Source: Mesorhabditis belari | Lineage: Eukaryota; Nematoda; Chromadorea; Rhabditida; Rhabditidae | Length of the DNA stretch: 64,000 nucleotides | Assembly (NCBI GenBank): GCA_958450365.1 | Contig: CAUEEP010000920.1 | Span: 87,501 to 151,500 of the forward strand | Reading direction: 5' to 3' | Shown here: positions 11,741 to 22,100 of the stretch, piece by piece | Layout of the letters: every line of letters begins with the position of its first letter | Numbering within the stretch: position 1 is the first letter of the stretch | Program-made: the position numbers and the translations under genes | Notes under the pieces: generated by a model | Database searches by the model: none | What the model was told of the DNA's origin: nothing | Seen by the model: the letters and a program-made list of their open reading frames with translations, nothing else

Positions 11741-12330
11741 ACTAATTGCGTTTAAAAGCAATTTAAAACATTTAACCGCGTTTAAACATTTAAAAGCACT
11801 TAAGTTTACTGATGTATAAAAGAACTCGCATTTTAGCCTGGTCTGGTTCACTTGATAACCAGAAGATAATTGTCGAATCTCTGTAAAAAAAGGTTAAAAA
11901 TGGTTTTTAAGAAAAACAATAATAAAAAGCTGAAAAAAGAAAATAATGATTAAAAAAATCGAGTGCTTACAGTGTTAAAGTTGCGCAAATAAAATGGCGG
12001 AAATTAGCCTACCCCAAATTTTTAGCTAGGACAAATTGTATCGTGTACGACCAAAAGACAAAGTTCCAAGTTTTGACTTTCTTTACGCCATTAACCCGAG
12101 TTTTTTTTGTTTCAGCTCGAACTTCAAGTTCAATTATTTTTCACAAGCTGATACTAAACGGTTATAACAAAATCTTCAATAAGAAAATAATAGAGTGCAT
12201 TGCTATCATGCGACTCATTTTGGCTAAAAGAGCACTGTGAACAATGAGACACCATAGAAAATAGAGAAAAGTACAAACTATGAAATTAGTAGCTTTATTT
12301 CTGGGAGTTTTGGCTTATATTCATATTCAT

Positions 12331-12449
12331 ATTCAGTTCAGCATACCTTGATTCGACCTTTAAAATTACTCAACAAACCCCCATTGATTTTTATTATTTC
12401 TTCGATTACTGTAGTGACCCATTTGGATTCGATCCATTCTCATAAGAAG
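12331..12449. repeat. Dispersed repeat B, copy 2
   Basis: Direct-orientation copy of 8842-8970, matching from ATTCAGTTCAGCATACCTTG through CGATTACTGTAGTGA to CATTCTCATAAG, with a short internal deletion. The two copies bracket the transposon cluster at 9.6-11.7 kb. Confidence 0.65.
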
Positions 12450-12499
12450 ATAGGAAATTACTTGATTGAAGACAATTATAACGGCTAAAGCATGTAGTA

Positions 12500-14552
12500 C
12501 TTTCGGTATCTGCTTTAAAAACAAGGCAGATGTTTGTTCATTTTGTTAATACATGTTAATAGCGAGGGTTCTTTTCATCTATTTACATTTCTTGAAGATT
12601 GCTTGCTACCAAATCATCCAAATTTCCTTCTTGGCGATTTTGATTTTCCTTTAATTGTTTTTCCAGGACTTTTACCTAATTTGTCGCGTTTTCCACATTT
12701 AGAAAATTTTCTATCGGTTTTTAGAAATTTTTAAAAATTCGCTACTTTCAGGAAAAGTTCGCATATTTTAGAACTAGTTTTAACCGACTCCCCTCATTTA
12801 ATTTCAGCTATTTCACTATGTCCTCTCATTGGTGGTGCCGACCACTTTTCTATGTCTTTTAATTTAATTCTGCATCATTTTACCTCTCTAAAAGGACCGA
12901 AAGGTAATCGTGCCTTTTGGAGAGGTAATTTCGGTGCTGTTTATCTTTCTTTAACGCTCTACAATGCAAGGTTTCTTCCCCGATTAGAGATGGACATCAA
13001 CGAGTGTTATGCTGACTACTTTGAAGAGATGAAATCGCTGTTGGACGAAAATGTACCTATTTCAACCAGGTTTACCTTTTCTTATCCCAGTCACATATCT
13101 CGAGCTAGGCAAAGGTTAGAAACAGCTTGGCGTTATCGCGATTCCCCCATTACGCATATCTAGAAAACAAGCTAACTAAGTTTGTCAAGAAATTTGAAGC
13201 CAATATTGAATGGAAATCCGTTTTTAGTCCTAGTCCTAAGGCTTTTTACTCATACGTCTATTCTAAGATTAACCCAAACCACGATTCCTCTATTAAATGT
13301 ATATTTGACCCCCTTCGCGACGAGTTGATTTTCGAAAATCACAAAATTGTTAATTCCTTTGCTCAATATTACTTCAGCGTTTTTGTAGTTGACGATGGTA
13401 GTTGCATCCCTGCTCTTCCCGCCCCAGCACATACTTGCGCGGCCCTAATCGTCACACCAAGACTTGTCGAAACAGCAATTAGTAAGCTTAGCAATAAGCT
13501 TTCTTACACCCCAGACAGAATTCCCTCATTTGTTATACGGAAAACTAAGTTTCAAATATCACCAATACTTGATAGACACAAAAGTCTGACTCTACGCCGA
13601 TGATCATAAAATTTATAGGCTGCTTTTTTCCCAGAGCCCCATCCCTGATTTTATCTTGATTCGATCCTTCTGTGGAGTAAATTGAAACTTAACATTGTAT
13701 CGGACAAATGTAGACACGTTACATTTGGTGCATTACATATCCCTTTAAATCTACACTACAATTACCACAGGGATTGGCCGATGATCCTGTAAAAGACCTT
13801 GGTATACTGTTAGTTCCCTCTTTAAAATTTAATCCTCACGTAAATTACATTTCAAAAAAAGCTTCTAGAATTTCTAACATAATACTTCGCGCCATTTGTT
13901 TCCCTAAAATCGCGACTTATCGCAGGGCTTTTATAACCTATTGCCGGCCTTTGCTCGAGTATGCCACCATCGTATGGTCACCTTCCATTAAGAAACTTAT
14001 TACCCTGGTTGAAAATATCCAACGGCGTTTCACTAAAAAAGCATACACTCGTTGTTTCCCATCTTCTCTTATTCTAAATTATGGGACTATACTTATAGTT
14101 TTTGATTTAAAACCCCTTTTATATAGCCGTATTTACTTTGATCTTATTTTTTGCTATAAAATTCTTTTCCACCCTAAGTCGCATCCTGAATTTCAAAGCC
14201 TCTTGAAAATTGTAGAAATTTATAGAAGTTCACGGAGTCATCCTTATCAAATTTCGGTCGGTTCTCATCTCTATCATCTTTCCCTTTATCATTCTTTTGC
14301 GAATCGTATTAGTAGGGTTTGGAATAAGCTCCCGTCTGGTATCTTCTCGTCTGTAGGAAAATTCAAAGTATCTGTAAGCGAATTAGAACTTATTGCCATG
14401 TCAAATCTGCCTATATTTAAATCTTTTTGTACCTGTGTTTCCTAATTATAGTTTTACTGTGCTATTTTGAGTTTTCTTTCTTTTTGTGAAAATATTGTGG
14501 CAATATGTTAAGTGTTTCTATTCGCCTCCTGAATAAAGCATATATATATTTT
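12500..14552 (+). pseudogene. Decayed non-LTR retrotransposon (CR1/jockey-like LINE)
   Basis: Pieces of one ORF lie in order but in shifted frames. At about 12600-12660 there is an endonuclease-like segment with LLGDFDFP. The linker runs 12852-13560. A reverse-transcriptase YADD box (LYADDHKIYR) sits near 13590, directly after sequence that should be far upstream, so most of the fingers and palm is deleted. A 223-codon C-terminal ORF spans 13774-14445, with RRAFITYCRPLLEYATIVWS and a final NRISRVWNKLPSGIF block typical of these elements. The 3' end is CTGAATAAAGCATATATATA, identical to the second fragment at 17058-17479. The 5' edge is not defined. The element cannot encode a functional product. 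Confidence 0.85.
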
Positions 14553-14647
14553 ACGATACTATTCAAGATGTTCACGGTTTCATTTGTCTTTGATCCTTTA
14601 ATCTATTTTTGGATCCATTAATTCTTCTAATTAAAGAGGGTTTTAGA

Positions 14648-16728
14648 ATGCCAGACGGAGATCTTCCAAATCAGCAAGTTGAGGAATTGCAAGTGATTGA
14701 AAGCATTTTTGCAGATCTGCTCAAATTTCCATCAAACAATCGGTTAGTTTAAATAGGAAACTATAAAAAATATGAGAATCTTGTTTTCAAACGATTTGCT
14801 GACTGAATTCTGAAAATTGGTTTTTAGGATTCACTTCGAGATAAGCAATTTCTTCGCCGAAATCGAGTTACCATCGGATTATCCAGCAGGGTAAAAGTTG
14901 TTTTATACATCAAGTAGCGTCGGTTTGTCAACTTTAAATAATGGTTCAATATGAGAGTTTTTTTAGTTCTCCGCCACAAATAACTATCTCAGCGCCATCA
15001 TGGAGTCGTCGAGAAAAAGAAGAGCTACTGAATGAGTTGAATGAAGCTTACGTGGAAAATCTAGGGCAACCAATTCTCTACATATGGATAACTAGGATAC
15101 AAGGTAAATAACAAAAATGACACAATTATTGACGAAGTTTTTAAAATTAGAAACAAAAAATTGCTTTTCAACAGAACAAAAAAGGGTTTTCGGGTACGCT
15201 TTTTCACTAAATTACTTTCATAGTTAGGTAAACTAATAACATCACTTTTACAGCTGGGCGCATGATTGAAATTTAACAAACTAAATAACAAATTTAGATC
15301 AAATTTCGAAAATGGCTGAAAATCCTTCAACGTCATTCCCCCGTCAAGATTTTTCACAGGCAGACGAAGAAAGCACCAGCTCGCTTAAATCAGCGCAGGT
15401 ATGCAACTTCAATTGTTTTTAATTTAAAGGGGGGCATTAATCGGGGCGGAATTTTGAAAAAACGTTTTCTTGATAACACTATGTTTTTCTATTTTTATAT
15501 TGACAGTTATTATGTAAAATGGGCGAAAAAACCCGGCTGGGGTGCTTTGATTGTAACTTGGTATTTTAGAGCCACTCAATGTCTGCACTTAACAGTGAAG
15601 GTAAGTCTCATAACAAAATATTAGTTTCAAAACTCTGGAGGAAATATTCGTGTCATTTCAGCATCATTTCTCGCCCTTTGGAGGCTACTGACATTTACGA
15701 ATGCAAGATTTCCTCTCTTGATAAAGAAAAAATATCAAGAAACTGCTCCTAAATTATTGATCCGTTAGTTTTTCTGGTAAATGGTTATTTTTTAAAAACC
15801 ATTTTTTTGTATTTTTTGTTGTAATTAGCAAGTTGTAAGCACCCCAGCCGGGTTTTTTCGCCCATTTTTCATAATAACTGTCAATATAAAAATAGAAAAA
15901 CATAGTGTTACCAAAAAAACGTTTTCTTCAAAATTCGGTCCCGATTAATGCCCCCCCCCCCTTCCAAACTATTAATGAAAGGATTTCTCTATTTAGAATC
16001 ACTTTACTCAAGAAGTTCCACAGATCTTCTCGGGGGAGACCTTCAGTGACCGTAAGAGTGTTTTTCAAGCACACGTGGCAAGGGTTAGATCAAAGAATGA
16101 GGTAAAAAAGGAAAACGACGACTTAAAATTTTTTCTATAACATTCTAGGTGGACTTAGTGATGGCAAAATTGAAAGAGAACAACAAAGTCGCACGTGCCA
16201 CCCACAATATTTTGGCTTGGAGATGTGAAGAGATTAAAAATGGACGAACAATTGTGTGAGTTTGTATTTTACAACAAAGCCTGAAGTTATAAATGATTTT
16301 CAAACGATTATCTATACATTATTTACATTTATTTATTTTATTTTTGATACATTTATTAGATACATTTATTTTATTTGATACATTTACATTTGGATACAGA
16401 TGCAAAGATTGCGAGGATGACGGTGAGCATCAAGCATCATCCAAAATGTTGGAAATTATTGAGAAGATGGGAGCACAAAATGTAATGGTTGTTGTAACAA
16501 GGTGAGGAATCTGCGAGTGTGCGAATAAACGGCTATAGAAAATACTCTATTTCAGAACTGGAGCAATTAACAGAAAAATACTAGTTTCAAAGCTTTTCTC
16601 GTTTATTACCGACCGGAAATTTCAGGTGGTATGGTGGTATTCATCTCGGGCCGGATCGCTTCCGAATCATCAACAATTTGACAAGGCAAATTTTAGCGGA
16701 TAATGGGATGGAGAATCGAAGAAATTAA
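14648..16728 (+). CDS. impt-1: IMPACT orthologue: RWD plus UPF0029 domains
   Basis: Eight exons join in phase: 14648-14742, 14828-14890, 14967-15103, 15298-15398, 15997-16101, 16149-16255, 16400-16501, 16626-16728. The product is 270 residues. The N-terminal RWD domain shows EELQVIESIFADLL, a YPAGSPP motif and a closing helix. A Ser/Gln-rich linker follows. The C-terminal UPF0029/IMPACT domain contains FSGETFSDRKSVFQAHVARV, RATHNILAWR, DDGEHQA and VVVTRWYGGIHLGPDRFRII, all hallmark blocks. IMPACT binds GCN1 and restrains GCN2, keeping translation active under amino-acid stress. The start codon lies only about 95 bp after a dead LINE. Intron 4 carries a MITE (15429-15961) that is spliced out. 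Confidence 0.96.
15429..15961. mobile_element. MITE with about 118-bp TIRs in IMPACT intron 4
   Basis: The left arm (15429-15546) begins with a G run then CATTAATCGGGGCGGAATTT and ends near GGCTGGGGTGCTTTGATTG. The right arm (15833-15961) is its reverse complement, ending GATTAATG and an 11-C run. The 286-bp centre has no transposase. It contains two stretches with good splice signals (15570-15600 and 15662-about 15762). These can be joined in frame to encode a peptide beginning SHSMSALNSE, which may be captured host exons. They are not needed for IMPACT, because exon 4 and exon 5 are both in phase 0. Confidence 0.85.
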
Positions 16729-17057
16729 ATAATTGTGTCTGAGGTTCTGTTTTGTACAGTAAGGTAAGAGGATATTAGGATACAAGATCAATTTCCAAAG
16801 TGTGTGCATTTTGATCTTGAACTTTCGAAATCTTTCTATTATAATTAAAACTTGCTTTCTAGTCATCATTTTTTGGTGATATGTTATGAATGATTTGCAA
16901 AAGTTCCTTACCTTTTTTTTCGTTTACTATTAGGTTGTCCAGAAATTCTTTTCGTTCCTTTTCATATTTCCGTTTAAAACCAAAACATGCACCAATTAAC
17001 CTATAGTTTGCTCTAAATAAAAAGTGTTTATTGTTCAATTTCCCAACTTTTTCAGTC

Positions 17058-17479
17058 AATTTGGTCTTGAAATGTTACACCAACGCCGCCTTATCATCGA
17101 TTTAGTGGAATGCTTTAAAATTGTTAAAGGCATTCATCCCGACCCTCTTTTTTCTGGTCTCTTTGAATTCGGCTCTCTAGGGGGCGCCTCCAGAAGCGGG
17201 CCTTTTCTCATACGCCAACCTTCCGTTTCCTCTAAAAGCCCCCACAGTTTCTTTTTTAATCGAGTTATTAAATTCTGGAACATTTTACCCCCTGATGTTC
17301 GTGATATTTCCACCTTGGCTAGATTTAAAGCCGCAATTTCGGCAATTGATTTGACTGCTCTGTGATTCTTTCTTGAGGTATCTATTTATCTTTCGGGTGT
17401 GTTTTGAGTGGTGTCCCGGCTAATGATTGTGATTTTGTTTTGTCGCTATTCAACTGAATAAAGCATATATATATATATA
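17058..17479 (+). pseudogene. 5'-truncated LINE fragment, 3' end only
   Basis: This is the C-terminal end of an ORF related to, but distinct from, the 12.5-kb LINE. It contains LRRLIIDL-like sequence, PDPLFSGLFEFG, NRVIKFWNILPPDVRD and a terminal AISAIDLTAL stop. It ends CTGAATAAAGCATATATATA, the same 3' tail as the other copy. Truncation at the 5' side is usual for target-primed reverse transcription. It inserted into the MITE at 16931-19015, and its AT-rich tail was then hit by the mariner at 17480. Confidence 0.85.
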
Positions 17480-18750
17480 CAGGGTGGCTGACAATTACGT
17501 GCGCGCAGCATTAGCATCATAGTTTTAAACAATGTATAAAGCATTACTACTCATCTTTTTGTGTTTTAATATTCTTTTTATCGTGGTCTAATAATTTTTT
17601 GTTAAAAAAGTTGTTTTCTAGGTCATGACAAAGACGTGCGCTAGTCGGGACGCAATCGCACAGCTGGCGACGAGCGGCATGAAGAACTCGTCGATCGCAT
17701 CGAGGCTTGGGGTGGCTCTGAGGACCGTCCAGAAGATCGTAAAGCAATGGAAAGATGAGGGGCATGTTCAGCCCAAGCCCGGAAGAGGACCAAAGAGGAC
17801 CGTTAACACCCGAAAGATGCGTGGGATCATCAAGAGGAGGATCGAGCGAAAAGACGATCGTAGTTTGAACAAGATGGCAAAACAGCTTCAAATTTCGCGT
17901 TTCTCGGTTCAATCGATAGTGAAAAATGAGCTCGGACTTCGAAGTTATCGACTGTTAAACGGGCAAGTGCTCACCGATCAAGCCAAGCAAAACCGGAAGG
18001 AGAAATGCAAGAAATTGCGAGCTTTTCAAGGTGGGCGCATTGACGATGTTCTTTGGTCAGATGAGAAGATTTTCACCTTGGAAGTGGCAAAAACTCACAA
18101 AATCACCTTCAACTTCTCAGTCCAGCTCTCAAGAGCACTCGTAAACGAAAAGCGCTACAAAGGTCTGTTTCAAAAAGTTTGATGGTTTGGGGTGGCATCA
18201 GTGCTTCGGGCAAGACCCCGTTGGTTTTTATCGATAAAAATGTGAAGATTAACGCAAAAGTCTACAAAAGAGATTCTCGAGAAAGTTCGTGCCATGGAAG
18301 AGGGCCATCCCAATTTGACCCTTCAACAAGATTGGGCGCCGGCCCACGGAGCAAAAAACAATTCGCTTTCTCGAAACCAAAATTGGCTCTTTTTGACGAA
18401 GGATCAATGGCCTGCAAACAGCCCGGATCTCAATCCGTTGGACTTTTCGGTTTGGGGTTTTATGGAAGAACAATTGAGAAATAGAAAAATCACCAATTTG
18501 AATGATTTACGTCGAGAATTGATCAAAATCTAGAACGACTTAGATGCAAATTATCTCCGCCGCACCGTCGATTCTGTAAAGAAGCGAATTGAAGCCTGTA
18601 TCAAAGCGGATGGAGGCCACTTCGAAAATTTCTTGTGATTATTAAATGCTTTTGTTACAACTATTATATAAATAAAGATTTTTACATTTTCTTTGAAAGA
18701 AAATTAAATTATGGCGTTTTCTTTGGCGCACGTAATTATCAGCCACCCTG
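17480..18750 (+). mobile_element. Tc1/mariner-superfamily transposon, 1271 bp
   Basis: The ends are CAGGGTGGCTGACAATTACG and the imperfect reverse complement CGTAATTATCAGCCACCCTG. TA lies directly outside both ends (17478-17479 and 18751-18752). The interior encodes one transposase, now broken (see 17625-18638). The length and near-matching ends indicate a full-length copy. It sits in the TA-rich 3' tail of the LINE fragment. Confidence 0.95.
17625..18638 (+). pseudogene. Broken mariner-type transposase
   Basis: The N-terminal region has a helix-turn-helix (SSIASRLGVALRTVQKIVKQ), a GRGPKRT linker (GRPR-like motif) and a second HTH. The first catalytic Asp is in VLWSDEKIF, near residue 146. 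A frameshift follows at about 18095-18110, then MVWGGISASGKTPLVF in another frame, and a second shift near 18260. The third segment has the second Asp in LTLQQDWAPAH and the third in NSPDLNPLDFSVWG, 36 residues apart, so the triad ends in D. A TAG at 18531 interrupts it before the natural stop at 18636. With two shifts and a stop it is inactive. Confidence 0.92.
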
Positions 18751-19136
18751 TATATATAATTTGGGTTCACTTTCAAGCAAATTCGAGAGTGAAAACGTGT
18801 TTTTCGTAAAAATCTATAAAAACCACTGCGAAGAAATTGGTTGAGTCAATTTCTCTGAAATACCTGACTTTTTGTGCTTTTATTTATTGACATCAAGATA
18901 GGTTTCCTTAGCGAAAGTGTCTAAACCGCATCATCGAGCCGTCGCCCTTTTTGACTACCCGACTTCAGGCTCCCAAAAAAAATCCAGACATAAGACATTT
19001 TAACCTCTAAAATGTTGGGTATTCAATAAGACACATGTACTCAAATTTTTACATAATAAATATCTCTGTAACAGATGATTGAACTTTATATGATATCAGG
19101 ATCTAAATTGTCAAAGCAAATAGAAAGCTTTTTTTA

Positions 19137-22100
19137 TTAATAGAACAATTGTCTTTGTTTTTCTTGTTCTTCCTTTTTTCTTTTCCATACAAGATATCGA
19201 TGTTCGAGTGACATGTAAGTTGTCTCAATAAACAGAAAAACGAATTCACAACATGTCAGAAATGAAATCCCACACCATAAACCCAATTGTCCTCCAAAAT
19301 CGGCCAACAAGTTTACTAACTGAAAATGGGAGATCTCAATTCAAAAGACCCTTTAACTATGATACATTCAAAAGTTAGAGAAATAATAAATAACTAACCC
19401 CGTAAGCCTCAGATTCTGTGAGCATTTCATAGTTGAGTTGTTCATAGAAAACTTCAATCATAGCTGCGTTCTCTCTAAATGCTTTCTGCTTATCGCAAAA
19501 AAAGCAAAAGCAATAATTGCAAGATTAAAATTACACAAATTCTACTTGTAATGTTTATTGCATTCTAAAGCCGTTCCATTGCATGACCCCAATTGAAGGG
19601 ACAATGATTGTGAAGGCCATTTTGCAGGAGAATATGTTACCTAAATCATTATTTTATTTTCATATCACTTAAATGATTACTAATTAAATTTGTTACGAAT
19701 TTTTACCGTGTAAATGCTTTGAGCGCATGGTTGTTGACATCGGCATTTGAACGATCCGTGCAATTCTTGCAGGGCTCCCACTTTTCGATCAAGACATTCT
19801 CCTAAAAAGCAAAAATAGTATGCATTACTATTCATCGATTGTCAACAACATTTATAATCTACTTTATATAAAAGGGAAGGGTCTGTCCGTCTCTACGTCT
19901 GTACGCGCGAGTTCTCGGCTCTCCGTAGGCCGATTTACATGATTTTCAGTTTCTTAGGCTTGGAATTCTATGTAGTGTGCAACTCATATTTTGTTTTTAA
20001 AAAGCTTTTTTTGATAAATTTTCGATATTTTCTCACTTTTTCCTGATTTCATGACTCTCTATGCATGAAATTTTAGTTATAATGTTTTTCTTATAACACT
20101 GTCAATCGATTCCCCAACCCCGAAAACCCCGGGTGCAATTTCTCTGTTCAAAAATTTGAAGTTTTTGAAGTTTAAAATGCAAAAAAGAGATGGCTGTGTG
20201 TTCCCTGTCCGCCGGCGCAATCGCACTCGATCTGGCATACTGGATTAACAGATATCGTCTTTTTTTCACTCGTCCAATCGGAAGCGTCCATTTTGGGTCA
20301 TCCGGTAACCAATCCGTTGTCTGCCCCATATGGTCACCGCTTCCCAAACTAACTTCGGCTGTAGAATTGGCTAACCCAGTTCCAGCTCATTTTGGCCACA
20401 ATGGTGGGTTCTCCGCCGGTCGAAATGGGATCCCAAGTGCCTGCAAAAGGGTGCTGAAGGGAGCCGCTGTGAATTTTTGGATTCATCCCAAGGATTTCGG
20501 TCCGCAGGGGCAGCAAAAAACTCAAGAAACTACAGGGTGTTCCAAAGAAAAATCCACTTTGGGTTAAATTTTAAAAATATTTCTGTTGGCTCAAGATGGT
20601 AGGTATGATGCGAAAATGATTTTTTTAGGGTCGTGAAATTTGGATGTTTTTTCATGATTTTTACCATATAACGACCCTGTCTATGCAAGAAATTGCTGCG
20701 CCACCACCACCATCAGATTTTTGCCATAAAATTAAAACTTTGGATGGCATCGTGGTGTCATATTATAGTTAATATATAAACTAAGATTTTTAGCCAAACA
20801 CTTTATTCAGCTACATTACATGATAATCTGTCTTACATAAGAGATTTTCAACTCGCCTTTTTTAAAGAAGTGTCCTGTTTTTCTAAGAAAACGCCAATCA
20901 ATAAAGTATATGGTTAAAATTTGTAGTCATCTTAATAGTGTTTATTGTGCATCACGATGTCAGTAGAAAGTTTTAATTTTATGGCAAAAGCCTCATGGTG
21001 GTGGTTCATATGGTGGTGGTGACCATGGTGGCTCAGAAATTTCATGCATAGGGAGTAATAAAATCGGGAAAAGTGAAAAAATATCAAAAATTTTCCAGCA
21101 CAAAATATTCACTTTGGCACTACAACGACCACTAGGAGCCAAGGGAAACTAGCTTTTTTTGAAGACTCTGTTCAAAAGAGCAGTGTCTGTCCATCTGTAC
21201 GGGGTTTTTCTCAGCCGTCTTTAGACCGAAAAACTGAAATTTTTTAAAAAGTCTTAAAAGACAATATAGTTGTGCCATTTAAACCAAAAATTAAAAAAGT
21301 CAAAATTGAGTAACACTACGGGGGCTCAAACCCGGGTCGTATGGCCGTAGAAAAACGCGCTCCCGACTGCGCCATGACGACAAAAACTATGGGCCAGCCC
21401 TAAAAAATCCAGCTAGATTTTTCGGCCGGTTTAAAATAAATTCACTATCCCTACTTTGAACAGGATTCAATGCTTCGCAATGGGTTCCATTTGGAACAGG
21501 AAATCGTGGATCACCACAGCCACATTCATCGAGAACAAGATTTTGGAAACATGTTCGATAACAGCCCTAAAAGTTGAGTTTTAATCCCTTCTTTTTACTC
21601 ACTTCAACAGAATATTGATATTCTTGATAAATGTATGCAGAAGTTTTCCCATCTGGAGTACAATCGCCATAGGGAGCGGGTAGACGAGACATTTTACGCT
21701 AAATTATGATTATTTTGTCATTGATTATCACGAGACAATTACATAATAAAAAAGTCTTAAATTGTACCATTCTCAGACCGAAAGATGAAATATAACCCGT
21801 GGGAGCTGAGTAACCAAATGTATCAGGAAAAGGAAAATCTTCTTTCTCATGGATTGTTATCCGAACTCCTGAAATGTTCAATGAAAATTAAATATTGTGC
21901 AAAAAGCTTACAAGCTTAATTTTTTAAATTACCTGTAGCTTCTGTGGTGGGTAAATAATCAGAAGCATTGATGTAGACTAACATACGAAGGCCATACATT
22001 GGGCCAGCTCGAATAGATGTTTTCGAATCATTTCTCTCGTAATTGTACGTGAAACAATTACCAAAATTGGGATCAACAACCGTCAAAAAATCTCTGAATC

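Larger units (their letters stand above)
16931..19015 (-). mobile_element. MITE family A copy (A2), split by nested insertions
   Basis: The terminal part 16931-17060 starts TAGGTTGTCCAGAAATTC and runs to TTTTTCAGTCAATTT. Sequence resumes at about 18757 with AATTTGGGTTCACTTTCAAG and continues in the same order as the reverse complement of the intact copy at 22510-23019. The LINE and mariner between them are therefore later insertions. The far end decays near 19015. AATTT is present at both edges of the interruption and is the likely target duplication of the LINE. Confidence 0.9.

Noticed and set aside
15570..15600. A mini-exon of IMPACT between exons 4 and 5
   Set aside because: It would leave phase 1 before an exon that must start in phase 0, and it lies inside a MITE.
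20182..20567. 125-codon plus-strand ORF in the unc-8 intron
   Set aside because: It lies inside a repeat block, is GC-richer than neighbours and is also open on the other strand. No domain recognised.
21310..21400. A functional tRNA gene on the minus strand
   Set aside because: D and T arms are present but the acceptor and anticodon stems do not pair, so it is reported as tRNA-derived only.
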